Shown in pieces: positions 47,761-56,592 of a stretch of DNA of 64,000 bases (position 1 is the stretch's first letter; the number at the start of each line of letters is the position of its first letter). A program made the position numbers and the translations under genes. The notes beneath the pieces were generated by a model. The model was not told the origin of the DNA, made no database searches, and worked only from the letters and a program-made list of their open reading frames with translations. This DNA comes from Phytopseudomonas straminea (GTDB taxonomy: Bacteria > Pseudomonadota > Gammaproteobacteria > Pseudomonadales > Pseudomonadaceae), in assembly GCF_900112645.1 (NCBI RefSeq), contig NZ_FOMO01000003.1, forward strand, positions 248,001 through 312,000, written 5' to 3'.

Positions 47761-48486
47761 CTAAGCGAAATGCTGGTGTGCGATGCGCCAAGGCGTGTCG
47801 ATGACCAGACGTTCGGCCTCTCTCTCGCCCAGGATCCGGGCGGCTTGCAGGAGACCTTCTTGTAATAGGGGAGGGCGGTGATCCAGGTTGTGGGCATCAG
47901 TCGCCATAATGCTGACCACACGATTGCTCAGCAGTTCGTGAGCCAGGTGCATTGCACGTTCGCCAAAACGACCAGCGGCAGAGGCAGCCGTCACCTGCAA
48001 CAGGCAGCCCTGCTCGATAAACGGCTTGAGCTTGCTCGGCATGTTCATGAGCGCTTTGTTGCGCTCCGGGTGGGCGATGAGTGGTACCACGCCGTTGTCC
48101 AGCAGCCATTGAGTGAGGCGTTCGGCGCCGAATGGCATTTCCCCGTGAGGAAACTCCAGCAGCAGCACTTTCCTGCCTTCCCACTGACCGAGGAACGGGA
48201 TACTGCCATCCAGCACTCGGGTCATCAGCTCGCCGCAGAAACGCACCTCAGCCGCGGCACTGACCTTGAGGTCGATGTCGGCCTTTTCCAGCGCCGCATT
48301 GAAGCGGCTGCAGGTTTCGGCGATGTTGCGGCTGTCGTTGTCGTAGCGGCCGATGTGGATGTGCGGCGTGCACACCACGTGGCTGATGCCGTTGGCGACC
48401 GCCATGCGGGCCATGTCCAGCGCGGTCGGCAGGTCTGCCGGGCCGTCGTCGATGCCCGGCAGCAGGTGATTGTGCAGATCGATCAT
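47761..48486 (-). CDS. PHP-type tyrosine-protein phosphatase (CpsB/YwqE family)
   Basis: This is a 241-residue metal-dependent phosphatase of the PHP fold. Metal ligands are visible in MIDLHNHLLPGIDDGP, CTPHIH, AAEVRF, IAHPERN and TDAHN. In capsule systems it dephosphorylates the tyrosine-kinase co-polymerase, here Wzc. It lies 42 bases after that gene. Gram-negative operons of this type more often carry a low-molecular-weight Wzb phosphatase, so the PHP form is notable. Confidence 0.93.
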   Translation of the reverse strand: MIDLHNHLLPGIDDGPADLPTALDMARMAVANGISHVVCTPHIHIGRYDNDSRNIAETCSRFNAALEKADIDLKVSAAAEVRFCGELMTRVLDGSIPFLGQWEGRKVLLLEFPHGEMPFGAERLTQWLLDNGVVPLIAHPERNKALMNMPSKLKPFIEQGCLLQVTAASAAGRFGERAMHLAHELLSNRVVSIMATDAHNLDHRPPLLQEGLLQAARILGEREAERLVIDTPWRIAHQHFA

Positions 48487-48528
48487 CGGGCACCTCCTGC
48501 TGTCATGCGCTGGTTGTTCATGGCGTTG

Positions 48529-50760
48529 TCAGGCCTTGCCTTCGCTGTAGCCGTACTGGTCGTAGTAGCCGCCGTATTCGCCGGAGCGAGCGGCTTTTTC
48601 CACGTCCACCTGGTTGAGCACCACGCCCATCACCGAGGCACCGCTCTGCAGCAGGTGACCAACCCCACGCTGAGCCATCGGGATTGGCGTGCCGTCGGCC
48701 TTGACCACGTAGATCACCGCATCGGCGAAGGTGGACAGCAGCACGGCATCGCTCACGGCCTGGCTAGGCGGCGAATCGATGATGATGTGGTCGTAACGCT
48801 CCTTGATCATGTCCAGGAACTTGGCGAAGCGCGGCGAGGCCAGCAGCTCCAGCGGGTTTGGCGGCACGGCACCGGCTGGCAGCATGTCCAGGTTGGTGCC
48901 CATGTTGTGAATGCACTCTTCGACCTTGGCGCTGCCGGTGATCAGGTTGGCCAGGCCAGGGGTGCCGACCGGGAAGTCGAAGCTCTTGGCCAGGGTCGGA
49001 CGGCGCAGGTCGGCGTCGATCAGCAATACGCGTTGCAGCTGGCTGAGGGCGAACGCCATGTTGGCCACCAGGGTGCTCTTGCCTTCGCCCGGCGACGAGG
49101 AGGTGACCACCAGAACCTTCTGCGAACGGTTGCTGTCGGCCAGCATCAGGCTGGTGCGAATGGTACGGATCGACTCGCAGAAGCGTGGATCCTCGCCGTG
49201 CTCGAACAGGTGCGCGGCGGTGTACTTGGCGTTGTTGGAAATCAGCGGAACGATGCCCAGTACCGGCAGGTTCAGCTTGTTCTCCACGTCCTCGACGCCC
49301 TTGAAGGTGTTGCTCAGGATGTCGCGCACGATGGCCAAGGCCACAGCGAATACCAAGGCCAGACCTGCAGCCAGTACGATCAGCAGTTTCTGGTTCGGCG
49401 CTGCTGGGGTCAGCGGGGCAACGGCCTTGTCGATGATGCGTGCGTTGCTGGAGTTGACGTCCTGAGTCGCTGCGGTTTCGCGCAGGCGGGTCATGAAGGT
49501 CTCATACAACGAGCGGTTGCTTTCCACATCGCGGGTCAGCTCACGCACCTTGAATTCCTTGCGCGAGATGTCCTGAATCTGCTCCTTGTTCTTGTCGAAC
49601 GAGGCATTCAGAGAGTTCTCGTTGGCCACGGCCAACTGGTAGTTGCGCTCGATGCTGGCCACTACCTGCTCAACCTGAGCACGCAGGCTGGCGGTCGCGG
49701 CGCTGAGGTCGGACTTGGCGGCGAGCATGGCCGGGTGACGGTCACCGTAGCGACGCGACAGCTCCTCGACCTTGGCGCGGGCGCGGGCCTCTTCGGACTT
49801 GAACTGTTGGATCAGCGGGTTGCCCAGTACGGCCGGCACACTGGCCAGGCGGCGCCAGTCGCCGCTGCCCATGGACTGCACCTGACGATACTGGCTCTCG
49901 GCCTCGGCACGCTGGCGACGGGCGTCGATCATGCGGTCACCGGTCAGCGACAGTTCGTTGTTGCTGATGGTCTGCACGCCGTTGACGTCGACTAGGCCTT
50001 CGGCTTCGCGGAAGGCCTGCAGACGGTTCTCGGCTTCCTGCAGCGAGGTGCGCAGCTCGTTGAGGCGGGTGTTCATCCAGGTGGTGGCCTGCAGCGACAT
50101 TTCCATCTGCGCATCGAGCTGGCTGTCGATGTAGTTGCTGGCGATGGAGTTGGCGATGGCGGCGGAGGTCAGGCGATCAGGCAGGTCGACGGAAATGTTG
50201 ACCAGCTGGCTCTTGCCCTCGACCCAGACGTTGGTGCGGTCCATCAGGTTCTTGACCACGATGTCCATCAGCTCGGCTTCGGTCATCGGCTCGGACGGCT
50301 CTGGCGCGTCCACCAGGCCGGTGTATGACAGCACGCTCTGGATGCCATTGGTGATGGCGCTGAAGTTGATCAGCGGTTGCGGCTGCTGGCGCGGATCGAA
50401 GTCCGGGTGCTCGGTGAGGTTGAGCTCACGCACCACCTTCTCGGCAACCACGCGGCTCTTGACCAGGCCCAGTTGGGTCTGCAGGTATTCGTTGACGGCA
50501 CCAGTGGTGTCGGTCACCTGCTGGAAGGAAACCAGCTGGGTGCCTTTGGTTTCGATCATCACCGATGCCACTGCGCGGTAGATCGGCGTCATGCGGGACA
50601 CGGCGATGGCGGTGATCAGGGTGACCACCACGACGAACAGGATGATGGCCCACTTGCGCGACCATACGGCATTCCAGATGCGTCGCAGGTCAATGTAATC
50701 GCTATCTGCTTCCGAGGGCGAAGGCTGCCACTGTCGGATCGTTCGTGCAGGACTGTTCAT
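48529..50760 (-). CDS. wzc: Polysaccharide co-polymerase and tyrosine autokinase (Wzc-like)
   Basis: This is a 743-residue inner-membrane protein. A membrane helix at about 37-54 precedes a large periplasmic Wzz domain with coiled-coil stretches, and a second helix lies near 455-475. The cytosolic BY-kinase domain follows, with Walker A SSSPGEGKST (554-563), VLLIDADLRRP and a second Walker motif in HIIIDSPP. The tail has a tyrosine cluster (Tyr729, 732, 733, 736, 738). Phosphorylation of that tail would regulate polymer length and export. It precedes the PHP phosphatase and follows Wza by two bases. Confidence 0.96.
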   Translation of the reverse strand: MNSPARTIRQWQPSPSEADSDYIDLRRIWNAVWSRKWAIILFVVVVTLITAIAVSRMTPIYRAVASVMIETKGTQLVSFQQVTDTTGAVNEYLQTQLGLVKSRVVAEKVVRELNLTEHPDFDPRQQPQPLINFSAITNGIQSVLSYTGLVDAPEPSEPMTEAELMDIVVKNLMDRTNVWVEGKSQLVNISVDLPDRLTSAAIANSIASNYIDSQLDAQMEMSLQATTWMNTRLNELRTSLQEAENRLQAFREAEGLVDVNGVQTISNNELSLTGDRMIDARRQRAEAESQYRQVQSMGSGDWRRLASVPAVLGNPLIQQFKSEEARARAKVEELSRRYGDRHPAMLAAKSDLSAATASLRAQVEQVVASIERNYQLAVANENSLNASFDKNKEQIQDISRKEFKVRELTRDVESNRSLYETFMTRLRETAATQDVNSSNARIIDKAVAPLTPAAPNQKLLIVLAAGLALVFAVALAIVRDILSNTFKGVEDVENKLNLPVLGIVPLISNNAKYTAAHLFEHGEDPRFCESIRTIRTSLMLADSNRSQKVLVVTSSSPGEGKSTLVANMAFALSQLQRVLLIDADLRRPTLAKSFDFPVGTPGLANLITGSAKVEECIHNMGTNLDMLPAGAVPPNPLELLASPRFAKFLDMIKERYDHIIIDSPPSQAVSDAVLLSTFADAVIYVVKADGTPIPMAQRGVGHLLQSGASVMGVVLNQVDVEKAARSGEYGGYYDQYGYSEGKA

Positions 50761-50762
50761 AT

Positions 50763-51302
50763 TCAGAAGAACCCTTGATCGATGGTGATGGTGTCACCCG
50801 GCTTGACGAGGGTGTCGAGCGTGGCTTTTTCTTCGGCGCGGCTTTCGCCGTTACCGCGTGAGATGGTGATGCGCTTGGTCGATGCCCGCTCGGTCAGACC
50901 GCCGGCCAGTGCGATGGCACGGTCCAGGGTCAGGCCGGGTTGATAGGGATAGCCGCCCGGCGACTTCACTTCGCCGCTGATGTAAAACTCGCGGTAGGTG
51001 GTAACGGCGACCGAGACGCGCGGATCGACCAGGTAGCCATCGGCCTTCAGGCGTTCGGTGAGGATGCGTTCGATGTCTGCCGCGGTCTTGTCCTTGGCAT
51101 CGACCGTCCCCAGGAAGGGGTAGGAGAAGTTGCCGGCGTCGTTGAGGCGGATTTCCTCGAACGACAGATCCGGTTCACCGAAGACGCTGATCTTGATCAC
51201 GTCGCCAGAGCTCAGCCGATACTGCGGGTTTGCCTGTGCGCCTGCTGCGAATGCGAGCATCAGCAGCAGCGAGAAGGCTTTGAACAGATGGTGGACTGAC
51301 AT
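50763..51302 (-). CDS. wza: Polysaccharide export protein (short Wza-like)
   Basis: This 179-residue protein has a signal peptide (HLFKAFSLLLMLAFAAGAQA), the polysaccharide export domain (YRLSSGDVIKISVFGEPDLS) and one SLBB domain (FYISGEVKSPGGYPYQPGLTL). There is no lipobox cysteine and no long C-terminal helix, so it is shorter than classical Wza. The start at 51302 has AAGGAG at good spacing; the ATG two codons earlier is too close to it. It probably works with the barrel protein encoded just upstream. Confidence 0.93.
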   Translation of the reverse strand: MSVHHLFKAFSLLLMLAFAAGAQANPQYRLSSGDVIKISVFGEPDLSFEEIRLNDAGNFSYPFLGTVDAKDKTAADIERILTERLKADGYLVDPRVSVAVTTYREFYISGEVKSPGGYPYQPGLTLDRAIALAGGLTERASTKRITISRGNGESRAEEKATLDTLVKPGDTITIDQGFF

Positions 51303-51394
51303 CCGCATACTCCTTGATGGTTACTTGAATACCAGGCGCTGGAAAAAGAGCGCCCGCCGCTCGCCTGCAAGGACAAACGGGAAAGGGTTGATAA

Positions 51395-51418
51395 GGGTGG
51401 TGACGCCAGCGTCACCCT
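51395..51418 (-). other. Inverted repeat between the barrel gene and wza
   Basis: GGGTGGTGACGC and GCGTCACCC pair with a two-base centre and one bulge, in the 133-base gap after the barrel protein gene. It has no T-run on the reverse strand. It may be an attenuator or an mRNA-stabilising hairpin. Confidence 0.4.
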
Positions 51419-51435
51419 GTTGAGGAGCCCGGGTG

Positions 51436-52593
51436 TTAGAGGCTCAAGCTCAACGACAGCTGATAGATGTCCCGGTCGTAGGATTTCTCCCGCACGCTCG
51501 AATCGTTGTCGGTGTGGCGGTAACCCAGCGATACATCAGCCCAGCGCAGCGGGGAGTAGGTCAACTCCAAGCCGTAGCCAGTACGGTCGTCCTTGCGGTC
51601 GGTTGCCTTGTAGTCGCGTACGGAGTAGCGATAGAACAGATCCGAGCGGATGAAGGCCGACCATTCGTGCTCCCAACCCAGGCGTGTGGTGGTGTCCTGA
51701 ACGGTACTGGCACCATCTTCGCCTTCGTCGAAAGAACGACGCGTGTCGAGTTTGACGATGGAGTAGGTGCGCGGTTCCCACTTCAAACCAACTTCCCACA
51801 TGGGGCTGGTGTAATCCTCGCGGCTGCTGCTGTCGAAATTCTTGCGCTGGGCGCCCAGGCGCACGGTGCCGGAGGTCTTGGCGGTGGCATCCCAGGTGGC
51901 GCCGAACAGCAGGGCGTCGTCGGTGCTGTCGCGGTCGCTCTCACTGAGCACGTATTGGTTGATGGTATGGCGCACCTCTACCAGGGAGCGGGTGCTGCCA
52001 CCCAGACGGTGGTACCAGACGGAGTTCAAGGTGGTGCTGTCGCGGTCCTGGTCGTCGTTCAGACCGCCGCTGTTGCGATAGCGGATTGACTCGTAGTTGA
52101 CGCCGAAGTCGATCTGGTTGAGCCCGGTCTGGGTACCGTAGGTGTAGACGGCACCGGCCACGCCGCGGTCGTACTTGTCGTTTTCGTCCCTGTCGGGGTC
52201 TCGCACGTCGGTGGTTTCCTCGACGCGGTGATAGCCCAGGTTCCAGCGCAAGCGGTTGCGCGAGTTGAATTCCATGATGCTGCGAAAACGCAGGTGCTGA
52301 TCGGTGTGGCTGGCCTTGTCGTCGGAATGGTAGTTCTGGTCGTCGATTTCGTACTCGAGCTGGTAGCCGGTGTTGCGCGTCTCGGCGCTGAGCAGGAATT
52401 TCGGGTTGATGCTGGTCACCCAGGAGGATCGGGCCTTGTTCAGGCCGCGGTAGTTGCTGTCGTAGCTTTCGCCGACGTTGAGGGTTGGCGTGAACTCGAA
52501 CCCAGCCAGGTCGATATGTTGTGGGTCTGTTGCCCAACTGGCTGTAGACAGCGAACCTGCAAGTGAAGCCGTCAGTATCTTGGTGAGTTTCAT
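51436..52593 (-). CDS. Outer-membrane beta-barrel protein of the exopolysaccharide operon
   Basis: This 385-residue protein has a signal peptide (ending STASWA) and many alternating aromatic and polar beta strands. It ends in IYQLSLSLSL, a typical outer-membrane barrel terminus. It resembles barrel proteins found at the head of exopolysaccharide operons, which may form or support the export pore. It is the first gene of the long reverse operon and is preceded by a large regulatory spacer. Confidence 0.85.
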   Translation of the reverse strand: MKLTKILTASLAGSLSTASWATDPQHIDLAGFEFTPTLNVGESYDSNYRGLNKARSSWVTSINPKFLLSAETRNTGYQLEYEIDDQNYHSDDKASHTDQHLRFRSIMEFNSRNRLRWNLGYHRVEETTDVRDPDRDENDKYDRGVAGAVYTYGTQTGLNQIDFGVNYESIRYRNSGGLNDDQDRDSTTLNSVWYHRLGGSTRSLVEVRHTINQYVLSESDRDSTDDALLFGATWDATAKTSGTVRLGAQRKNFDSSSREDYTSPMWEVGLKWEPRTYSIVKLDTRRSFDEGEDGASTVQDTTTRLGWEHEWSAFIRSDLFYRYSVRDYKATDRKDDRTGYGLELTYSPLRWADVSLGYRHTDNDSSVREKSYDRDIYQLSLSLSL

Positions 52594-53419
52594 GGTGCCA
52601 AATCCCTTCCCGGGGTCTGTTGCTGATGGGGAAGGCCGGTCGACATTGCGGTGAGGCGCTCTGAGAAGTGTGTCTCAGTCACCTATCGCATTGACTTGCG
52701 GCCATTTTTCATGAGTCATTGGTTGTCGGCTCTCGTAAGAAGTTCCCCGGCGGCCCCCAAACTCCTGGCCCTTGGCTTTACAAAAAAAACCTGAACTTTT
52801 CCGTGCGTGTTCTTGGCGCACTCGAGGCAGATGCGCTGCATCGTAGTGCGACCGGCAAGCCATAATTCAATAATTTAGCGTGAAAGTTGCTCCTTCTCAG
52901 GCACTTGGTTTTTCAGTCAACCTGCTGTTACTGACGCCCGGACATTAAAGTCATTGCATGACAGTCAGATTAAATTGTGACCTGCATATATATTCTCAGC
53001 AATGTTCGTGCCGGCGCGGTATTGATTTGAAGTGTCGAGCTTATATATGAAAGGGAAGCGCCAAGAGACATGGCAATTTTGCCGCTGAGTTTTCGGTGTA
53101 TACGGCATTGGCGTATCAGTGGAGGGGCGCTCTAGAGGCGCAGAAGCCTGGCCGCCAGGGCCGGCAGCCTCGTGCCCTCAAGCTGAATGATTTTGGCTGA
53201 CGCTAAGCTGGCCGAGTAGTTCGAAAGCGCGGGGAGTAGCAATATCAAATCAATGTTACTTGCTGGCATTGCAATATTGCGTGTGGGTTCACTGGTGCAT
53301 TACCCGACCTATATATAAAGAGGGGTATCAAGTTGCTGGCCCACTGCCATATCTGCCGCTGAGCGATGCGGCAATACGACAGCACAAGTTGTTGGTTGCC
53401 GTTTATATAAAGAGGCCAT
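52594..53419. promoter_or_regulatory. Long gene-free regulatory region upstream of the polysaccharide operon
   Basis: This stretch of more than 800 bases is AT-richer than its flanks and holds no credible gene. It should contain the promoter of the reverse polysaccharide operon. It includes a cluster of GTCA/TGAC half-sites (52916-52981), two copies of TATATAAAGAGG (53312-53323 and 53404-53415) and a related TATATGAAAGGG near 53043. GCCGCTGAG also occurs twice. Confidence 0.55.
52916..52981. promoter_or_regulatory. Cluster of GTCA/TGAC inverted half-sites
   Basis: GACATTAAAGTC (52941-52952), GTCATTGCATGAC (52950-52962) and GTCAGATTAAATTGTGAC (52964-52981) are back-to-back inverted repeats, with further GTCA at 52916 and TGAC at 52932. 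The words resemble parts of the FleQ box (GTCAnTAAATTGAC), but none matches it with correct spacing. This is a candidate operator for the polysaccharide operon, about 325-390 bases upstream of its first gene. Confidence 0.4.
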
Positions 53420-53450
53420 CGGCAGGCCGCCAGGTATGAATAGCCTGCCG
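53420..53450 (-). other. Second hairpin beyond the dehydrogenase gene
   Basis: CGGCAGGC (53420-53427) and GCCTGCCG (53443-53450) form an 8-bp stem with a 15-base loop, just beyond the main terminator hairpin of the dehydrogenase operon. Confidence 0.4.
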
Positions 53451-53459
53451 GCGGGGGAA

Positions 53460-53483
53460 ACAACGCGCCGCCTGGCGCGTTGT
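53460..53483 (-). terminator. Terminator of the tricarboxylate operon
   Basis: ACAACGCGCC and GGCGCGTTGT form a perfect 10-bp stem with a four-base loop, starting 8 bases after the dehydrogenase stop codon. On the reverse strand it is followed by TTCCCCC, so the T-run is short. Confidence 0.65.
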
Positions 53484-53491
53484 CATCAGCG

Positions 53492-54463
53492 TCAGCGTCG
53501 CGTACGGACTTGCGGGTTGGCCAGTACGCAGTCTTCACCCGCGAAGAAGGCGCGGACGTTGGCGAAAGCATCGCCGAAGTACAGCTCATAACCCTCACGC
53601 TCCACATAGCCCAGGTGCGGTGTGCACAGCACGCCAGGGTGTCGCAGCAGGGGATGGTCGGGGTCGTTCAGTGGTTCCTGCTCGAAGACATCCAGCGCGG
53701 CGAAACCGGGTCGGCCCTTGTTCAAGGCCTCGAGCAGCGCGCCTGGTGCGATCAGCTCGGCGCGGCTGGTATTGACCAGTAGCGCGCTGGGTTTCATCAG
53801 CGCCAAGTCGGCGGCGGTGACCAGATGGCGGGTGGCCGCAGCCAGGCGTAGGTGCAGGCTGATCACATCGGCGCTGGCGAAAAAGGCTTCGCGCGACGGG
53901 GTGGCCTGGTGGCCGTCGGCAACGGCTGCTTGCCGCGAGGTTTCGCTGCCCCATACCAATACCGGCATTTCGAAAGCCTGGGCGTAACGAGCCAGGCGCT
54001 GGCCGATCTTGCCGTAACCCCAGATGCCCAGGGTTTGCCCGGCGAGGCGCTGTCCCATATTGACCTGCCATTGGCCGGCGTACATCGCCTGCATGGCCGG
54101 GATCAGCTGGCGCCGCGCGTTGATGATCAGCGCCCAGGTCAGTTCTGCCGGCGCAATCGGCGAGCCGCGACCTTCCATCACCGCCACGCCATGGCGGGTA
54201 CAGGCTTCGACATCCAGGTGGTTGGAGACCTTGCCGGTCTGGCTGATTAGCTTGAGGTTCGGCAGGCGCGCCAGCAGCGCTTCATCTATACGGGTGCGTT
54301 CGCGGGTCAGCACCAGGGCATCGGCGTCGGCGAAGCGCTCGACGAGTACCTGCACATCGTCCACGGCGTCGTGGTAAAGGCTGACCCGGTGATCGGCCAG
54401 GGTAGGGAAGCAGTCGAGGGTGCGGATGACGTTCTGGTAATCATCGGGAATGACGATATGCAT
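53492..54463 (-). CDS. D-2-hydroxyacid dehydrogenase family protein
   Basis: This 323-residue NAD(P)-dependent enzyme is of the phosphoglycerate dehydrogenase-like family. The nucleotide-binding segment is LGIWGYGKIGQRLARYA. The catalytic arginine, glutamate and histidine are in NTSRAEL, FEQEPL and CTPHLGY. It is the last gene of the tricarboxylate operon, 52 bases after tctA. It may oxidise or reduce a hydroxy- or keto-acid derived from the imported substrate (inference from context). Confidence 0.92.
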   Translation of the reverse strand: MHIVIPDDYQNVIRTLDCFPTLADHRVSLYHDAVDDVQVLVERFADADALVLTRERTRIDEALLARLPNLKLISQTGKVSNHLDVEACTRHGVAVMEGRGSPIAPAELTWALIINARRQLIPAMQAMYAGQWQVNMGQRLAGQTLGIWGYGKIGQRLARYAQAFEMPVLVWGSETSRQAAVADGHQATPSREAFFASADVISLHLRLAAATRHLVTAADLALMKPSALLVNTSRAELIAPGALLEALNKGRPGFAALDVFEQEPLNDPDHPLLRHPGVLCTPHLGYVEREGYELYFGDAFANVRAFFAGEDCVLANPQVRTRR

Positions 54464-54515
54464 GGCGGCTCCAAAAACGGTTCAGGCTCCCTGAGGAGCC
54501 TGATTCGATGAGGTA

Positions 54516-56030
54516 TCAGCTGGCGCTCTGCAGTGTCGCCGTCTTGCGACGGGCCCGCCATATACGCCAGATGGGCAAGGCTATCATCATAGCCACCAGC
54601 GCCCATACGGCCAGGCTGATCGAGCTGCTCCACAGGATGCTCAGGTCGCCGTTGGACAGCGACAGGGCGCGGCGCAGGTTCTGCTCCATCAGACCACCGA
54701 GGATGAAGCCCAGCAAAATCGCCGACAACGGGAAGTCCATCTTGCGCAGGATGTAACCGGCGACGCCGATGCCGATCATCAGGTACAGGTCGAACGCGGT
54801 GGCGTGCACGGCATAGACGCCGATCGAGGTGATGATGGCGATGGCCGGCACCAGAGCCCAGTAAGGCACGGCGAGGATCTTGGTGAAGATCTTGATCATC
54901 GGCACGTTCATCACGATGAGCATGATGTTGGCCACGAACAGCGAGGCGATCAGGCCCCAGACGATATCCGGCTGGTTCTGGAACAGCAGCGGGCCCGGGG
55001 TGATGTTGTACAGCGTCAGGGCGCCGAGCATTACCGCGGTGGTACCGGAGCCGGGCACGCCCAAGGTCAGCATCGGCACCAGAGAGCCACAGGCCGAGGC
55101 GCTGTTGGCGGTTTCCGGGGCGGCCAGGCCGCGCAGGTCGCCGTCACCGAACCTGTTGTCCTTGTGCGCCAGGCGCTTTTCGCTCATGTAGGCCACGGCG
55201 CTGGCCAGGGTCGCACCGGCGCCCGGCAGGATGCCCAGGCCGAAGCCGACCGCTCCGCTGCGCAGGTTGGTGGCCAGCACCGACAGACCTTCCTTGAGGT
55301 TGAACAGCATGCGGCCCTTGGCTTCGATGGCCTTCTGCCCATGGTGGGTGCGTTCGAGCAGTACGAGGATCTCGCTGACCGAGAACAGACCCAGTACCAG
55401 CACCACGAACTGGATGCCGTCGGCCAGGCCCAGGCTGCCGAAGGTGAAGCGGTACACGCCACTGTTGGAGTCGATGCCCACGCACGACAGCAGCAGGCCG
55501 ATGCAGCAGGCAATGGCGGTCTTCATCGGCTTGTTGCCGGCCATCCCGGCCAGGCAAGTGATGGCGAACACCATCAGCACGAAGTATTCGGCCGGCCCGA
55601 AGGCCACCGCCCATTTGGCCAGCAACGGTGCGAACAGCACCACGCCGCAGGTGGCCATCAGGCCGCCGACGAACGAGCTCCAGGCGGAGATCGACAGGGC
55701 CACACCGGCTTTGCCCTGACGGGCCAGTGGGTAGCCGTCCAGAGTGGTCATCACCGCCGAGGCTTCACCGGGGATGTTCAGCAGGATCGAGGAAATACGA
55801 CCGCCGTATTCGCAGCCCAGGTACACGGCGGCGAGCAGGATCAGCGCGGTTTCTGGCGGCAGGCCGAGGGCAAAGGCGATCGGGATCAGCAGCGCCACGC
55901 CATTGATCGGACCCAGGCCCGGCAGCAGGCCGACGATGGTGCCGATCAGGGTGCCGCACAGGGCGGTGAACAGGTTGTAGGGGCTCAGGGCAACGCCGAA
56001 GCCCTGACCCAGGTAGCTGAAAGTATCCAT
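54516..56030 (-). CDS. tctA: Tripartite tricarboxylate transporter, large permease subunit
   Basis: This 504-residue inner-membrane protein has about twelve helices and the TctA signatures GTIVGLLPGLGPINGVALLIP and GLGILPGAGATLASAVAYM. With TctB and TctC it forms a secondary transporter that imports tricarboxylates or related acids using an ion gradient. It starts four bases after tctB. The family uses many different carboxylates, so the substrate is not fixed by the sequence. Confidence 0.96.
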   Translation of the reverse strand: MDTFSYLGQGFGVALSPYNLFTALCGTLIGTIVGLLPGLGPINGVALLIPIAFALGLPPETALILLAAVYLGCEYGGRISSILLNIPGEASAVMTTLDGYPLARQGKAGVALSISAWSSFVGGLMATCGVVLFAPLLAKWAVAFGPAEYFVLMVFAITCLAGMAGNKPMKTAIACCIGLLLSCVGIDSNSGVYRFTFGSLGLADGIQFVVLVLGLFSVSEILVLLERTHHGQKAIEAKGRMLFNLKEGLSVLATNLRSGAVGFGLGILPGAGATLASAVAYMSEKRLAHKDNRFGDGDLRGLAAPETANSASACGSLVPMLTLGVPGSGTTAVMLGALTLYNITPGPLLFQNQPDIVWGLIASLFVANIMLIVMNVPMIKIFTKILAVPYWALVPAIAIITSIGVYAVHATAFDLYLMIGIGVAGYILRKMDFPLSAILLGFILGGLMEQNLRRALSLSNGDLSILWSSSISLAVWALVAMMIALPIWRIWRARRKTATLQSAS

Positions 56031-56034
56031 GCGG

Positions 56035-56490
56035 TCAGAACTCCAGGCTGGAAAGCAGGCCGAGTGGCAGCGGTACGTCGAGGGCCTTGTCGAACAGCAG
56101 GTACAGACCCACTGTGAGCAGCACGCCGGAGGTCAGGCTGGCTTTCCAGCTGCCTTCGTACAGACGGGCCATGGCGATGGCGAAAACGGTGCTGGCGACG
56201 ATGAAACCCGCCAGCTCGAACAGCGCCGCGTAGATGGTCAAGGCGACGATGCACAGCACGATCTTGCGGATCACGTGACGATCCAGCGCCGGCTCGGTGC
56301 CTTCTGCGCTGGCGTGCGACGGCTTGACCAGCAGGTAGATGGCGCCCAGGGCGATCATCACCAACAGCAGCAGCGGAAAGGCTCGCGGGCCCACTGGCTC
56401 ATAGGAGAAGGGCGCGTGGTAACTCCAGGCGGCCAGCGACAGGCCAAGGCAAAGCAGCAGGCTGACGCCTGCAAAAATGCGGTCTTGCAT
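56035..56490 (-). CDS. tctB: Tripartite tricarboxylate transporter, small membrane subunit
   Basis: This 151-residue membrane protein has four hydrophobic segments, the expected topology of TctB, including the YEPVGPRAFPLLLLVMIALGA segment near the N-terminus in its family form. The ATG at 56490 has GGAG eight bases upstream and is preferred to a longer frame without membrane character. It lies between tctC and tctA in the usual C-B-A order. Confidence 0.92.
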   Translation of the reverse strand: MQDRIFAGVSLLLCLGLSLAAWSYHAPFSYEPVGPRAFPLLLLVMIALGAIYLLVKPSHASAEGTEPALDRHVIRKIVLCIVALTIYAALFELAGFIVASTVFAIAMARLYEGSWKASLTSGVLLTVGLYLLFDKALDVPLPLGLLSSLEF

Positions 56491-56592
56491 GGGGAGGCTC
56501 CATAGGGATCTTGCTCCATGGGCAGAGCCGGGCGGCTCTGCCGCATGCACCTTCGAGACGCTGCTACGGCAGTACGAAGGTGCCCGGAGGGC

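Noticed and set aside
47878-49995. Open frame of 705 codons on the + strand opposite the phosphatase and wzc genes
   Set aside because: It is antisense to two well-supported genes, spans their intergenic gap and has no recognisable domain.
52675-52863. Possible 62-codon gene in the long spacer
   Set aside because: There is no binding site, no recognisable features and no operon context.
52964-52981. Exact FleQ box
   Set aside because: The half-sites are separated by ten bases, not six, so it does not meet the known consensus; it is kept only as a general inverted-repeat cluster.
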